NCBI GenBank assembly: GCA_024114885.1
Contig: CP099424.1
Coordinates: forward strand, 868,001-932,000
DNA from: Septoria linicola
Lineage: Eukaryota > Ascomycota > Dothideomycetes > Mycosphaerellales > Mycosphaerellaceae
Direction: 5' to 3'
Length of the DNA: 64,000 nt
Notes under the pieces: model-generated
What the model saw: only the letters and a program-made list of their open reading frames with translations
Databases searched by the model: none
What the model was told of the DNA's origin: nothing
Shown here: positions 52,695 to 63,797 of the stretch, in pieces
Numbering within the stretch: position 1 is the first letter of the stretch
Layout: every line of letters starts with the position of its first letter
Translations under genes and position numbers: made by a program

Positions 52695-53137
52695 CCTCAG
52701 TGCCAAGTGTGCAACTGTAAGAGAGGAGCGAGGTCGGAAGTTGCCGCAAGTGGTCAGAATGGAGGGAGCGGGGTTGTCGTGTTTCAAAGGGACAAGATGA
52801 AACGAAGAGGATGCAAGCCTTCTGCGGTTAAGGTCGCTGGATTTGAGATTCTTGGAGATGTGAGTTGCCTTTGCCGAGACTGATATGCAGGTTCAGAAAG
52901 CCTTTGTGCCACTTGGCGCGCTCGATCCTCACGTCCGAGCAGGGGTCTTGGGATCAGCCGCTGACATCTCTTGCCTCCATGCAGGAACGCCGATCTTTGG
53001 TGTTGCATCTCAGGAAGACACTGTCCAGACCGTCAGCTCCGTACGCACGTCTGGGACCATTGTGGCCGGCGGCGCGCATCTCGAAAATTATAAAAGGACG
53101 GGAGTCATGCCGCCTGGGCTGTATACGTGCACACGCG
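52695..53137 (+). promoter_or_regulatory. Divergent promoter region with TATA box
   Basis: 443 bp between divergent genes. TATAAAA at 53089-53095 lies 43-49 bp before the PfkB ATG at 53138. No further element is recognised. Confidence 0.5.
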
Positions 53138-54288
53138 ATGGCTGATCACGATGACACTCCTATTCGATTCGTTTCGCTGGGAATGGTGATACTGGATGAA
53201 TTGCATCTGCCGGGAGGAAGACTTCGCGAGAATGTCCTCGGAGGCAGCTGCTCATACAGTACTGTCGGAGCTTGCCTAGCTGTCGATGGCGCCAGCCAAC
53301 AGGTGGGCTGTTTTGTGCTCGCTGGTGATGACTTTCCAGCAGATGCAGAGGAACAGCTCCAAAGCTGGAGAGTTAGCCTAGTCATACAAAAGCAACCCGA
53401 GCGCAAATCAATGAGAGGCAAGTTGCAGTACCACGACGATAAGTCCTCCAGTAAGTTGGAAAAGCTTGAATCTCCAATGTAGCACCAGATACTCAGAACG
53501 ACACCTTTGCAGACAAGACATTTGGCTATATGACGCCTTCATTGCAGCCCGCGCCTGCAGACTTACCTCTTGAATTCCTTACCTCCAGTTCGTTCCATCT
53601 TTTGGCGGGCCCAGAGCAAGTTGTACAGCAAGTAGGGGCCCTGCTGCGACTGAGGGAAGCTCACGGGATCACAGCAAGACCTCTGCTGATATGGGAGCCT
53701 CTGCCAATGCACTGCAGGCCGAACAGCTTAGCCGCGCATGTAGAGGCTAGCAGACTCGTCGATGTCTTCTCCCCGAACCACTTAGAGCTCGATGCACTCT
53801 GCGGTCGCCTGCACTCACAAGGTGACAAAGCTCCAACGGAGATTGGCCGCGAGCACATCCAAAGCTGCACTGCAGCCTTTCTTGCAGATGACACTGCCAG
53901 TGTTGCTGGCGAGCAGTTGTGCATCGTCCGTGCTGGCGAGTATGGTGCGCTAGTCGCCACACGTTCTGTGAACGCGGCAGGTGCGGATCAGATTGACATG
54001 ACCTGGGTCGACGCGTTCTACTCTACGAACGAAAAGGATCAGATCGTGGATCCCACGGGCGCTGGCAATGCTTTCCTTGGTGCTTTGGCGATCGAGCTGC
54101 AGCAGAACGGCGGAGATGCGGTCGAGGCTGCGGTCAAAGCAAACGTGGCTAGCAGCTTCGTATGCCAGCAAGTGGGGTTGCCCATCATCGGAAGGGACTC
54201 TGGCGTTCAGACTTGGAACGATATATCTGTGGCCTCACGGATGCAGGAGTACGAGCGGAAGACGCGTCCGGAACGTGGCTCTTCCTAG
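53138..54288 (+). CDS. PfkB-family (ribokinase-like) protein, Mak32-like
   Basis: Exons 53138-53450 and 53513-54288, with a 62-bp intron (GTAAGT ... TTGCAG), give 362 aa. The N terminus VSLGMVILDELHLPGGRLRENVLGGSCSYSTVGACLA carries the sugar-binding glycines. The splice reads DDKSS-NKTFGYMTPSL. The C-terminal PfkB signature reads VDPTGAGNAFLGAL, with Asn at about residue 290 where active kinases have the catalytic Asp (DTxGAGD). The same change is, to my memory, found in Mak32-type fungal proteins; yeast Mak32 is needed to maintain a killer dsRNA. The protein may therefore bind a nucleoside or sugar without typical kinase activity. Confidence 0.82.
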
Positions 54289-54833
54289 ACCAAGCAATGG
54301 GCCATGATAGCCGCTCATTATCAAGCTGTAGTAATTAATAAGTGATACTCGTTCAATTCGATCGCTTCCTCTTAAAATCCTGTGTCGCCAATGCATTGTG
54401 TAAGAAGGCTGCCGAAGCTCAGAATTCGGGAAGGAGTCGCGACACGTCCAAAAATAGATCACGGGCAAGAGTGACCTCTCTCAGGTACACAACATGCCAC
54501 TGACAACCTTCCTATCTGCATGAGCACAACAAGGCATTGTCTGACTGTTACGCGTCAAGCTGCTTGTAGGCTTGCATACCGAAGCTCTAGCTGCTGTGCA
54601 AAGGTAGGATTGGCCTTGATCGGCTGCAGGACTGACACTACTTCTATCTTTACCGCCGTGTTATGCTGTGTGCGGCTGATGAAACTAGGATCAAGTTGTA
54701 CTTGCTGAGCACCGCAGCAGAGCTCAGCCCGCGCAGCCTTGCTGACTGTAGGATGCACTCGACCGCCCACCTTGCAAGCATGGAGCTGTTCTGCTCCTCT
54801 CTCACTGTGGAAAGGCCAAAGTGAACAAGAGAC
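54289..54833. other. Intergenic, possible missing 5' exon region
   Basis: 545 bp without a supported gene. The membrane protein that starts at 54834 lacks a signal peptide, so an upstream coding exon may be hidden here, but I could not join one convincingly. Confidence 0.3.
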
Positions 54834-55966
54834 ATGGACATCGAGCGGTATCATCGCGAGGTCTTGCAACACGATGACAAAGATCTTCCGCCTCCTTCGA
54901 GAAAGATAAGAGTATACAGAGGCTCGCAGGCTTGCGAGTCGTACTGCGTTGATAGAGCAGCGGGCGCTGACGCCGTATTCATCGGCTCAACATGTCGTTG
55001 CGAGACACACAAGAATGAGCTGAGAGAACTTCCGGACGATGGAGAAGTGCTTGACACAAGACAGAACAGCCCGTGGCAAAATTCGCCCTCGTCTGCCACG
55101 GCCGAGGACAGCGAGAGCAGCATTACAGCTACTCAGACGCCTGTATCGGGCAACACGAGCGGTAGGTCTTGCGCACATGTCGCGTACCGTGAAGAGTAGC
55201 ACTAATTGCCTCCCCAGTAGAGATGACGGAGACATTTTCAGAGAATGAGACAGCCGCCGAGACGACATTGCTCGATACTCCAATTGCGACCTCGACTGAG
55301 AGCAGTAGCGTGAACCCGATGATGACCAGCACCACAGCACCACCTAGCGATGCTAGCCACAGCAATGCCACTGCCGAGCCTGGCACGGCTGATGCTTCCA
55401 TTGGCGCTGCAGACAGTGGTGGTCTCAGCGCTGGCGGCAAGATCGGGCTGGGCGTGGGGCTCGGTGTAGGTATCGCGCTGCTGCTGGCTGCCGTGGCCTT
55501 CTTCTGCCTTGCTCGGCGCCGAAGACGAAAAGCTGCACAGATGGGCGCCAAGTTCACACCTCACGCTCAATCGGATCTCTCGATGATTGAGCAATCTCGG
55601 CCCATACAGATAAAGGCTGAGCAAGCTCATGACACACAGCTGGCTGAGCGACAGCCTCTCCAAGGAGATTACAATGAACAGTCTGATGCTCGTCACAGCC
55701 AGGCCTACTATGAGAGACCGCCGCCTCTCGTCAACGTTTATCAGGCTCCCGCCACAGACAGCCCGATCACCCCCCTCGATGCAGTGGAACGCGGTGGTGA
55801 TCATACCAGAGCACCGTTGGTCCTAGCGATTCCTGGCGAGGAGAGGAAGTCTGGAGTATCGCGCGACCCATCGCCGGTTCGATCACATTCGCCAGTATCT
55901 CCTGTTTCTCCACTGTCAGCTCTGTCTATAGCCAATTCTCGTCCGCCTTCGCCAAAAGCAAAGTAA
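54834..55966 (+). CDS. Single-pass membrane protein with Ser/Thr-rich ectodomain
   Basis: Exons 54834-55161 and 55218-55966 (56-bp intron, GTAGGT ... CCCCAG) give 358 aa. A Cys-containing segment (CESYCVDRAAGADAVFIGSTCRCE) is followed by about 120 Ser/Thr-rich residues, probably O-mannosylated. One helix follows (GGKIGLGVGLGVGIALLLAAVAFFCL) with a stop-transfer RRRRRK, and then a proline-rich cytosolic tail with many SP sites (DPSPVRSHSPVSPVSPLSAL). This layout resembles cell-wall stress sensors of the Mid2/Wsc type, but no WSC domain is visible. There is no signal peptide at the chosen Met, so the true start may lie in an upstream exon. A role in wall sensing is inferred. Confidence 0.65.
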
Positions 55967-56114
55967 GCTTAGCAGTCCACAAAGATAGTCAGAAATGTAG
56001 TCATGAAGCGCAACACACTCTGTATTTATCTGTCTTCCCTAGCCATGCTTCTGAAAAGAGAGATGGGTATCTTCGCTGAACAACGCCCGCCCAGTTGTGT
56101 ACACCCTTACGATA

Positions 56115-57047
56115 TTACATCCATCGTCCAACTATTGGTATCATTTTGTACATCTCATTGTATTCTCTGCCAATCCAGCCAGGAGCCTCGCCTCCTCTGG
56201 CCACAACGCCAAAGCTGCCTGCCATCCATATCCCAGTGACGGCGGCCGCAATAGCATTAATCACGTACCACCGCCTCTTCTTCTGCACCTCTCTCCCGCC
56301 TCCATACTCTGTCACCTGCTCTGGCAGCCAGCCAAAGTACTTCGCAAAGCCCCACGTAAAGTGCCAGCAGCCCACACTCAGCAGCGCCGCAAAGCCAGCG
56401 TACGAGACAATTGGATGTTTCGCAAACGCATGGCTCACATATGCCAGGTCAACATTGCCGCCTCCAGATTTGTACGCTTGTGGGATAGCTCTATTCAGAA
56501 CAATGTGTCCTAGTGCAAGAGGTATGAACAGGTACCCCAACTTGCTCGTCCCCGACACTTTTGGCCAGAACTTATTCGTGAAGAAACTGTCCTGGTTCTC
56601 GCGACTGTACGCGTCTCCATATCTTCTCGCATTCTGATTCCTGCGTATCACTCTTATTGCTACGCCTGAGAGAATGTGGCCCCATAGTGGAAGCGCAATC
56701 ATGATTGGCTCTGCGGCTGGCGATTGATAGTACGGTCTCGTGAGGAGGAGATATGGTTCCGACGCAGGTACGCTTTGCGTAATGAGCGGGATGATGGAAG
56801 TATTCGTGATGTGCATCGCCGCAAAGGCAGTAAAGACATAGGATGAGTACTTCTGCACCCGTGTCAAGTACCAGAGTGCAGAATGCTGTGAGAGGCCCAG
56901 TCCTGTTGTGCTGGATCGTGAAAGGTGTGGCTTTTTGCCGCTGGAGATTGAGGAAGCATCGTCGAGTGAGGTCGTGTCTGTTGGTATGGGCTCAAGTTCG
57001 TGGAGGCCGGACGCGAGCTTCTCGAGCTCGTCGATGTCGTGGCTCAT
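56115..57047 (-). CDS. MCP1: Mitochondrial Mcp1-like membrane protein
   Basis: A single exon of 310 aa. A polar N-terminal tail (MSHDIDELEKLASGLHELEP) precedes about five helices: YSSYVFTAFAAMHITNTSIIPLI, EPIMIALPLWGHILSGVAIRV, LGYLFIPLALGHIVLNRAIP, PIVSYAGFAALLSVGCWHFTWGF and VINAIAAAVTGIWMAGSFGVVA. Conserved histidines within helices and the WGHILSGVAIRVIRR motif fit the MCP1 transmembrane domain family (previously DUF1691). In yeast Mcp1 sits in the outer mitochondrial membrane, recruits Vps13 and supports lipid homeostasis. The assignment rests on motif recognition. Confidence 0.85.
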   Translation of the reverse strand: MSHDIDELEKLASGLHELEPIPTDTTSLDDASSISSGKKPHLSRSSTTGLGLSQHSALWYLTRVQKYSSYVFTAFAAMHITNTSIIPLITQSVPASEPYLLLTRPYYQSPAAEPIMIALPLWGHILSGVAIRVIRRNQNARRYGDAYSRENQDSFFTNKFWPKVSGTSKLGYLFIPLALGHIVLNRAIPQAYKSGGGNVDLAYVSHAFAKHPIVSYAGFAALLSVGCWHFTWGFAKYFGWLPEQVTEYGGGREVQKKRRWYVINAIAAAVTGIWMAGSFGVVARGGEAPGWIGREYNEMYKMIPIVGRWM

Positions 57048-57315
57048 CTTGCCGAAGTTGTTGTCTTCTCAATGATGATGTTCTTCACATGCAAGATCGT
57101 GCTCCAATTGGAGGGTTAGCAAGTGTAAGCGGCCGATCCCTGCTCGGCAGCCCTGACAAGTGAACACTTCCAATACTGATTATTCCGTCTGACATCGCCA
57201 ACGCTTGCATCGAGCGCACGCCATTTTCAGCTCGCGTTTGAGGCCTATGCAGCATTACTGACTGTCAATCTTTGCACAAGTTTCTGCGAGCTCTGCTGGC
57301 GATTTTCTGACCACA

Positions 57316-57979
57316 ATGGCACCTGTAAGAATGAATGGACCAGACGTATACTAGCTGCAACCCGCTAACTTGAATCCAGCGTGGGCATACTTTGCCTGAA
57401 GCAACGACTGAATCTGCACGAGAAGCACGGAAGGCATTCTTTTGCGAACTATGTCAGAAAGGGTATGCTCGGATGCCCGAGTTCGAAGCCCATGAGAATT
57501 CTTACGACCATCAACATCGCAAGCGCCTAAAAGAGATGCGAAATCTGACTAAAGATCCATCTGCTGCGGCTCGACAACGTGCTGCGGAGGAAAAAGCCAA
57601 TGCAGACTCTGGCATGAAATCGATTTCTCTGGCAGGCGCAAGTGGGTCATCGGCTCCCAGTGGCAAGAAGAAGCCCGTCTTCAAGTCGACTTTGCCGTCC
57701 AAAGACGCACCCGCTGCACTAGTAGCTCCAATTAGCACCGCGGAAGATGCTACATCAGATCCCAGTGGGGCTATAAGAAATGGCTGGGCGGACCAAGCTT
57801 ATCGACCAGGCGACTTTCCAGAAGGCACATCAGATCTCGCTCCCGGTGAGCTGGAGAGGAAGATGCAGGCTTTGATCGAGGAGCGAAGTAAAGATTACGA
57901 GCAGAGAGAATGGCTGTCGGAGCACCCCGAGGAATACGAACGTATCCATCAAGAGGCCTTCATCAAGCAAGCAGTCTGA
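57316..57979 (+). CDS. C2H2/U1-type zinc finger protein
   Basis: A nine-base first exon (57316-57324, Met-Ala-Pro), a 55-bp intron (GTAAGA ... TCCAG) and exon 57380-57979 give 202 aa. The finger FFCELCQKGYARMPEFEAHENSYDHQHRKRLKEMR has the C-x2-C ... H-x5-H spacing of U1/matrin-like fingers. It closely resembles the finger of GPATCH8/ZNF804 proteins, which bind RNA or splicing factors. The rest is low complexity, with a C-terminal acidic helix (KMQALIEERSKDYEQREWLSEHPEEYERIHQEAF). A role in pre-mRNA processing is inferred. The tiny first exon is supported by a good start context and in-phase splicing. Confidence 0.8.
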
Positions 57980-58955
57980 CATGCCTTATGAGCCTCATCA
58001 AGTCACAGGAAGAAACGTGGCAATCACTGGCTGGAACTTGCCTTGAGATCTGCCAAACCAGATCTCGAAACTTGAAAAGAGAGTCAGAAGCCCATTATAC
58101 TTGCCAGGTGGGGTCTAGACCTCTTCATTAATGCAGCTTGTCTCCGTGGCCAGCTCTAGAAATGACAGACTGTGAAGAGTCGGTGCAAAATCAATCGATC
58201 TGCTTCGAGTGGTCGACATACAGGCGTTGAGTAGAACCAGTCGCTGCTCACGAGCTCCCAATTGCCTGCGTCGTCGCAGCAGCACACCTGGGACCTTTCT
58301 CTCCGCCCTCAACGAGGGCCAGGCACTGGCTTGTTGCTGGACGACCGATAGCCAAAGTCTGGACTACATCTCCAAGAGCATCGAGATCTTCTTTCGATGA
58401 AGATTGGCAGATGGAGACACACATGCACAGCAGGCTCGCAAGACTGGTACAATGGATGGCAACAGGCTGGACGGCCCATTCCATCAATCAGCGAATCATG
58501 TCACATACCATTCATCGAGCACGCGAGGCGACTTGAATTACAAGCCAGCAATGCATAACAAGCGGAGTCAACACCTATAGCACTTACTTGGCATCTCGTA
58601 TAGCCTCTGTGTAACCACACCTCTCGAGCTACTCCGCTTGTATGGCTGAACTTGCCGGCCAATCACGATACTGCCCTCAGATCATGAGGTGCAAGATATG
58701 CGTTCAGCTCCTGAAATTTTGGGGCGATTACTGTGCTCAAGTGCATTCTAGATGCCACCAACCAGACATGGTCGGCAAGCGAGGCCATGACCGAGCGGCC
58801 CAGAAGGTCAGGTCAGTTCAGGTCATGAGGGCGAGTCCAGAGACTTGATACTTTAGATGTTCATGTATATCTACTATTCAACCAGAACTGTCGCTCGTCG
58901 ATACTCCTTCATCCTTATCACAGTTCCGCCTTGCGCTTTCCTTCCAGAGAGAGCC
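57980..58955. other. Intergenic, upstream of the Cys-rich peptide gene
   Basis: 976 bp with no supported gene. A TATAT stretch at about 58866-58870 lies roughly 85 bp before the peptide ATG and may serve as its core promoter. No repeat or transposon end was seen. Confidence 0.35.
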
Positions 58956-59274
58956 ATGAAATTCCTACTCATCGCCTCTCTTGTCACGGGCGTTGTCCTC
59001 GCTCTTCCAGCTACTGAAGAGGTAAGCAGATCTGTTCCAACTCGAGACACTCGCTCATGACGCCATGACCAGACGCTCAAAAAGCGCTCGTGCGTGCCAT
59101 GCCCAGCTTACTGCTGTGCGAACAGGTGCAAAGCACCCTTCAATCGGAGCTGCGCCGGTTCATACGTAAGTGCTGTCCTTCACTGGAAGAGAGAGGATGT
59201 ACTGACAGAATGATGGGCAGTGTATAACCAACGCCGCCGGCTACAGTAGCTGCTCGTGTGTGTGCAGAGAGTGA
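58956..59274 (+). CDS. Small secreted cysteine-rich peptide (effector- or antimicrobial-like)
   Basis: Three exons, 58956-59021, 59073-59165 and 59221-59274, with introns of 51 and 55 bp (GTAAGC ... GACCAG; GTAAGT ... GGGCAG), give 70 aa. Residues 1 to about 17 form a signal peptide (MKFLLIASLVTGVVLAL), a short pro-segment ends in the Kex2-type site LKKR at residues 24-27, and the mature 43 residues contain ten cysteines, including a CC pair and a C-x-C-x-C end. Five disulfides are possible. All splice sites are canonical and in frame, which is strong support for so small a gene. The flanks are gene-poor. I recognise no family, and both an effector role and an antimicrobial role are possible. 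Confidence 0.8.
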
Positions 59275-59905
59275 TGAGTCAGAGTCAAGGATATGGACGG
59301 GACCTGTTCACGAGGTCAAGCAATGAGAAGGAAATGGAGAAGGCACAACAGCACAAGTAACTCGCTTGATGAATGTCTGATTATCCATCCTTCCACGTCT
59401 CCTTCCGTAGGTATAATAGCAGTACAGGCTCTCGCACAGTCCGGCTCTCACCCAGACCTGTCCTGACCGCGTGCCAGCCCCAGCTGAGGGCGGCGGAGTC
59501 GTAAATTTTCAAAATGCCAGCGACGCAGGTCTTTCCATGACCATGTGTTGTAAAACGCCTGTCCAGTGAAGGCACGCCCAAAGCCTGAGCAGCCAAACGC
59601 AAATGCTACGCCTAGACTTCAAATCCTCCTAAACGCCTGAACAGCGCCAACGCTAAACCATTCCTAACATTCTCCTCCAGTACAAGCCATCCTGCAAAGA
59701 ACAGCCAAGTTCGGTGAGTGCGCCTGATAGTGAAAGCTGTGCAGCGTGCAAAAGCGCCATGGGTATCTTGTGTGCAATGCCTGAAAAACGCTTCCATTGC
59801 CGAGTGCGCCGTCTTGTGTAAAGTGTGTATCCATGTATCGAGCACGAGGGGTGTTGTCGAGCATTGCGGCCTTTATAAGTGCATATCCGAGAGTCGAGTG
59901 GTCAC
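59275..59905. other. Intergenic, no gene recognised
   Basis: 631 bp between the peptide gene and the 3' end of the next gene. Short open frames at 59612-59864 (minus) and 59718-59909 (plus) are antisense to each other and lack domains. Confidence 0.3.
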
Positions 59906-61538
59906 CTAAACCGATTCCGTGTTCGAACGTGCGCCGCTGCGAGACCGCTTGGCTGGTGCGTCCTTAACGTCGCCAGTCATGGCATCGCTGTCGCGCTTCG
60001 TGCCAGACTTGGTGCGTTGCCAGCTGTCGAATGGACTGGCTTTGCTGCGTCTGCCAGCTGTAGCGGAACTTGATGATGCTGCGCCAGATGAGGTGGGTCC
60101 GTCATCATCTTCGACGATGGGTGTGAGGTTTGAGGCAGCTGACTTGTTGTGGGTACGAGCAGGCGTAGCCTGTTCTGGAGCGTCTTCGTAGATGGGGATG
60201 TCATTGAACGATGCCTTCTTCTTGCGTGAGCTCCGCTGAGGTGTTGGGAGAGCGGCCAAGTTTTGCGCTTCGTCGTCGGCTTCGAGGACTTCCTCAAAGC
60301 TTGGGATCTTGCTGAACTGTGTTTGCCGAGTTGTGCGGGCGGTGGTTGGTGGGCTGATCAATGGCTTCAGAATTGACTTCGGCTTGCCAGGAGTGTTTCG
60401 CACTGCAGGGGCGGCGGTTGCAAAAGGTTCGGTGAAGGAAACACGTGAGTCGTGCTCTTGGGAACCCGGCGCAGTCTCATCAGTGTCAGGCATTCCGATA
60501 TCGCTCTCTGCTCCATCATCGTTTTCAGTCGTGGCTTCTTCATCGCTAAGACTTCTCGCCAGTGGCAGGTCATTCGGCACAGGATCACGTCCCTCCTCAC
60601 GTCGAGTCCAGAGCTGGCGTGGTCGAATGGTGCTTCGAGTGATAGGACGTAATGCAGCGCCGCCTGCAGCATTCTTCAGTTGCTGCTGCTGTCGCGAGAG
60701 AGCGGCAACGTCCTCGACTCCGTTCTCAGCAAAGGTCCGATACACTTTCTTGCCACGGCTAGAACAAAACTTGGTCAGTATGAGTCATAAAGATGATGTA
60801 GATGGAATACTCACAACATCATGAAGACACCTTCGCCGCGGTCGACTGCTGCTTGCAGACGTGCCTCTTCTCGTCGCTGTGCTGTTGACTTGTGCTTTGG
60901 AGGTGGACTGGGTGACTCTCGCCAGTGGTTGACGCGGCTGGGCTCCGACGCCGTGGTCAAACGGCCGCGGGGGACATCCAGAAAGAATGCGTCCATGTCA
61001 ATGTTGTCAGGGAGTCGTGCCCGTGTGTCCGTGTAGACCTGGACGTGGTTCCTCGACGACCTGTTGATGTCGGTGCGGAAATCGCTGTCGTCTCCAGTGA
61101 TCTGCACCTTGTTCCGGCGAGTGTCTCGCGGAGTCGGCATTACGTCGTTGGGATTTTCTGGCTTGAAGGAGAGGACACGGGCAGACTCTTGCACGCTTGA
61201 AGCACGTTGTCTCTTGGTAGGTGGTGCCTCCACAGGCGTCTTGGAAGGGGTGAGCAACATTGCCAAGTCCGCAGGCTCTGCAAAAGATGTTAGTTGTTGT
61301 TGCTGTCAATAGTACTATTGTCAGGTGAGTTACCATTGTCTCGGCGTTTGCGCGCCGCCCCGCTGTGCAGCATGGGCTGCCGTGGTGACGCAGCCGGTGA
61401 CGCCGGCGGCGAGGCAAGAGGGCCGGTGTTGCGTCTTGACCGACGCAGAGTCTGTGGCTCCTCATATGCGCCATGCGTTGGCGACGAGGGAGTGCGTTGG
61501 CGAGACGCACGTCCCGGTGGGGTGCTTGGTGCTTGCAT
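59906..61538 (-). CDS. Ser/Pro-rich nuclear-type regulatory protein, uncharacterised
   Basis: Exons 61538-61334, 61277-60815 and 60758-59906, with two 56-bp introns, give 506 aa. The splices join ARKRRDN-EPADLAMLLTPSKTP and EGVFMM-FRGKKVYRTFAENG. The protein is mostly disordered, with many (S/T)P sites and basic clusters (LLTPSKTP, DVMPTPRDTRRNKV, LPTPQRSSRKKKASF, PAKRSRSGARS). Conserved-looking short patches are VQVYTDTRARLPD and RGEGVFMMFRGKKVYRTFA. This style suits a CDK-regulated nuclear protein, for example of the transcription or cell-cycle control type; I cannot name it. A TTGCAG just before the ATG could be a splice acceptor, so an upstream exon is possible. Confidence 0.7.
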
Positions 61539-62414
61539 TTCTGCAAGCACTTCTGCCGTTCTTCTTTGCTGGTTGGAGTTTGGGGCGCTCGGTGGGTGAC
61601 GAGAGGGCGGAGAGGCGCGGGGCGCAAAATCTGTTCACTCTGGTGGTTAGCCTGTGTTCGGTTTTCAACGGTTGCACCTCCAATGGCGTGGTCCAGTAGG
61701 CAATGGCAGAGCGGCAAAAGCGACGTACGCAAGGCGATGTAGGCACTCTCAACACGTTGGCACCGTGTGAGTGTATGTCTCTGTGGAGGGAAAAGAAGAG
61801 AAAGCTCGTGAGCTTGGAAATTTTTGTCCCAATGGGTTGCTGACTCCTCCAGTGGATCCTCACGGGCACTCCCAATAGGTCTTGAACGGTTCTGATGTGT
61901 GCGCACGGGATGCCCACGATGTACGCCCACTTCCCGAGTCCTTCATGCGCGTGTGGGAAGTCGAAGTGAAGCTGATGTGCGCGCAGGTCGAAGTGCAGCG
62001 GTTGTTTGGGGCGACGATGCGCCGGCTTCGCTATCTCTCGCGCGCGCTGTCTTAGCGATCCAGGAGTTCTTGGTATATGTCAGGGTCGCTTGAATGTGTT
62101 CGATACGGTACTCGTGACTGTCTGTCGCGTGTGATGATATTGTTGGCGCAATGATGCTGAGCGCAAGTCGAGATGTCCAAGGTGAAGCGTGAAGTCCCTT
62201 GGTGGCTGGTATGCAGGGAAAGTGCGACAGGGATCCCCACTAGCGCGCCTGCTCTCCGGCTCTACGCGTGCGGGCATACATGAAACAAAACACGTCGGAA
62301 AAGAGGTACCGACAAGCAATCCAGGCCACAGAAAAAGAGCCAGGGCAGCAGGAGCTCGATTGACGCGAGATTCGCTCATTCTATATTGCGCAGGCACACT
62401 ACACCTTGCCCACA
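61539..62414. other. Intergenic, divergent promoters
   Basis: 876 bp between divergent genes. Long overlapping antisense open frames near 61540-61930 have no domains. An upstream exon of the minus-strand gene may lie here. No clear TATA box. Confidence 0.3.
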
Positions 62415-63140
62415 ATGTCCAAGCGATCCGGCGCATTGGACACGCCCAAGATCGCGAGTCTTTCACTGGAAGATGACGATGACCTGTTTGCGAGCCCAGA
62501 GAGCGGCGCCACTACCCAGAAGCACACTCCTGCCTCAGCAACGCAACGTCCGCAAGCTGCGAGAACGCAGACCAAGCAGGATATCGAGGATGCACGCAAT
62601 GCGCAGCTCCAGGCCGAGCTCGAAAAAGTGCGAGAGGTCAATCGTGTAATCGAAGGAGTTACAGCAAGCTTGACCAAAGCAAAGGGCAATATGGAAAATG
62701 TTCACAGGACTGTAAACAATGCGTCTACGCTGCTAGCTACTTGGACGAGAATCCTGAGCCAAACGGAACACAATCAGCGCGTGATCCTGAATCCCAATTT
62801 CCAAGGCGCTTCGCAAGATCTGGAGGACATCGAAAATGACGAAGTGCGTCGACAACAAGACTTCGAGAGGCGTGCATTTGAGCAACAGCGTAGGCAAGAA
62901 GAGGCGCAGCGCAAGGCAGAAGAGGAGGAGAGGAAGAAAGCTGCCTCGGAGGCTACGAGGACGAGAGCGGGTCTGAATCGAACGAGAAGTACCAGAGGAA
63001 CAACAACATCGTCAAGAGGCTATACCGGTGTTGGCGGTCAGGCTGGACGTGGCAGGGGGTTGACTGCAAACTCTCGAGGCACCTCAAGCTATGGCAGAGT
63101 AGCGAGCACAACCAGAGGACGTGGCAGAGGTCTGGGATGA
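62415..63140 (+). CDS. DUO1: DASH/Dam1 complex subunit Duo1
   Basis: A single exon of 241 aa from the ATG at 62415. The short N-terminal motif TPKIASLSLEDDDDLFASPE and the coiled coil AQLQAELEKVREVNRVIEGVTASLTKAKGNMENVHRTVNNASTLLATWTRILSQTEHNQRVI are the Duo1 family signature. A highly charged helix (RRQQDFERRAFEQQRRQEEAQRKAEEEERKK) and an Arg/Gly/Ser-rich tail ending RGRGRGLG follow. The ten-subunit DASH ring couples kinetochores to microtubule plus ends in fungi. The RG-rich tail may touch microtubules or be methylated. The TTG nine bases upstream is ignored. Confidence 0.93.
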   Translation: MSKRSGALDTPKIASLSLEDDDDLFASPESGATTQKHTPASATQRPQAARTQTKQDIEDARNAQLQAELEKVREVNRVIEGVTASLTKAKGNMENVHRTVNNASTLLATWTRILSQTEHNQRVILNPNFQGASQDLEDIENDEVRRQQDFERRAFEQQRRQEEAQRKAEEEERKKAASEATRTRAGLNRTRSTRGTTTSSRGYTGVGGQAGRGRGLTANSRGTSSYGRVASTTRGRGRGLG

Positions 63141-63584
63141 GACTGAAAGAGGCATGACAGAACATACTGCTGCTGCTACATTGCATACTAAGGCCGAGGC
63201 CGCGGAGCACAACCAATTGTTCCAGTGGGGCACTGCACCGCTATCCCCTCGAGAGAGCATAGATCAATTCGAAGGGCCCAAGCACAGAACGTGAAAACAT
63301 CTCGTGGAAATGAGCCATGCGGTTGGTGGACACCTACCGAGCGTGTAGAGCTCAAGAGCGTCCAAAGCTTGGCCAGGTGGTTCTTGTAGCTGGTACGAGG
63401 GCAGAGCGTGATGAGTACGGAGAAGAGAGAAGCGAGATGGTAGATCGCACGGAGCTCCTGTTGCGAAGCTTTCAATTCATGATTGATTCATCACATCGTT
63501 TCTGGATCCTTTGGGAGTATCCACTGATTTTGTCTTTGTTGACAGCATCGTCGCCTGGTGTGGCACCTGCGTCCCCGGGCCCCT
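63141..63584. other. Intergenic between convergent genes
   Basis: 444 bp between the 3' ends of DUO1 and the small hydrophilic gene. No gene or repeat was recognised. Confidence 0.3.
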
Positions 63585-63797
63585 CTAGTCCTTACTCGTC
63601 TTCTGCTTTGCAGCCTCATCCAAAGGTCCGCCTGGGTTGCTGCCCAAGTTCTTCAACTGATCCTTGCTCTGCTCGGCAGCCTGCTGACCTGGCTGGTTCT
63701 TGCCCTGGTCGTTGACATCGGTGGCTGGAGCATCCTTTTGAGCACCAGATTGGCGCTCTGGGTCTGGAGATTGGCGGCCGGCGTTTGGTGCAGACAT
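63585..63797 (-). CDS. Small hydrophilic, disordered protein
   Basis: A single coding exon of 70 aa, MSAPNAGRQSPDPERQSGAQ followed by a Gln/Asp/Lys-rich part and ending LKNLGSNPGGPLDEAAKQKT. Almost no hydrophobic residues are present, so it should be disordered. The end SNPGGPLDEA looks like a motif that I recall from small conserved Pezizomycotina proteins of unknown, possibly stress-related, function. The leader upstream of 63797 may contain an intron (an ACAAG acceptor-like site near 63860), but this does not affect the coding part. Confidence 0.65.
   Translation of the reverse strand: MSAPNAGRQSPDPERQSGAQKDAPATDVNDQGKNQPGQQAAEQSKDQLKNLGSNPGGPLDEAAKQKTSKD

Noticed and set aside
55238..55804. 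Minus-strand 188-aa open frame
   Set aside because: Antisense to the membrane-protein gene with its TM helix and proline-rich tail; no domain of its own.
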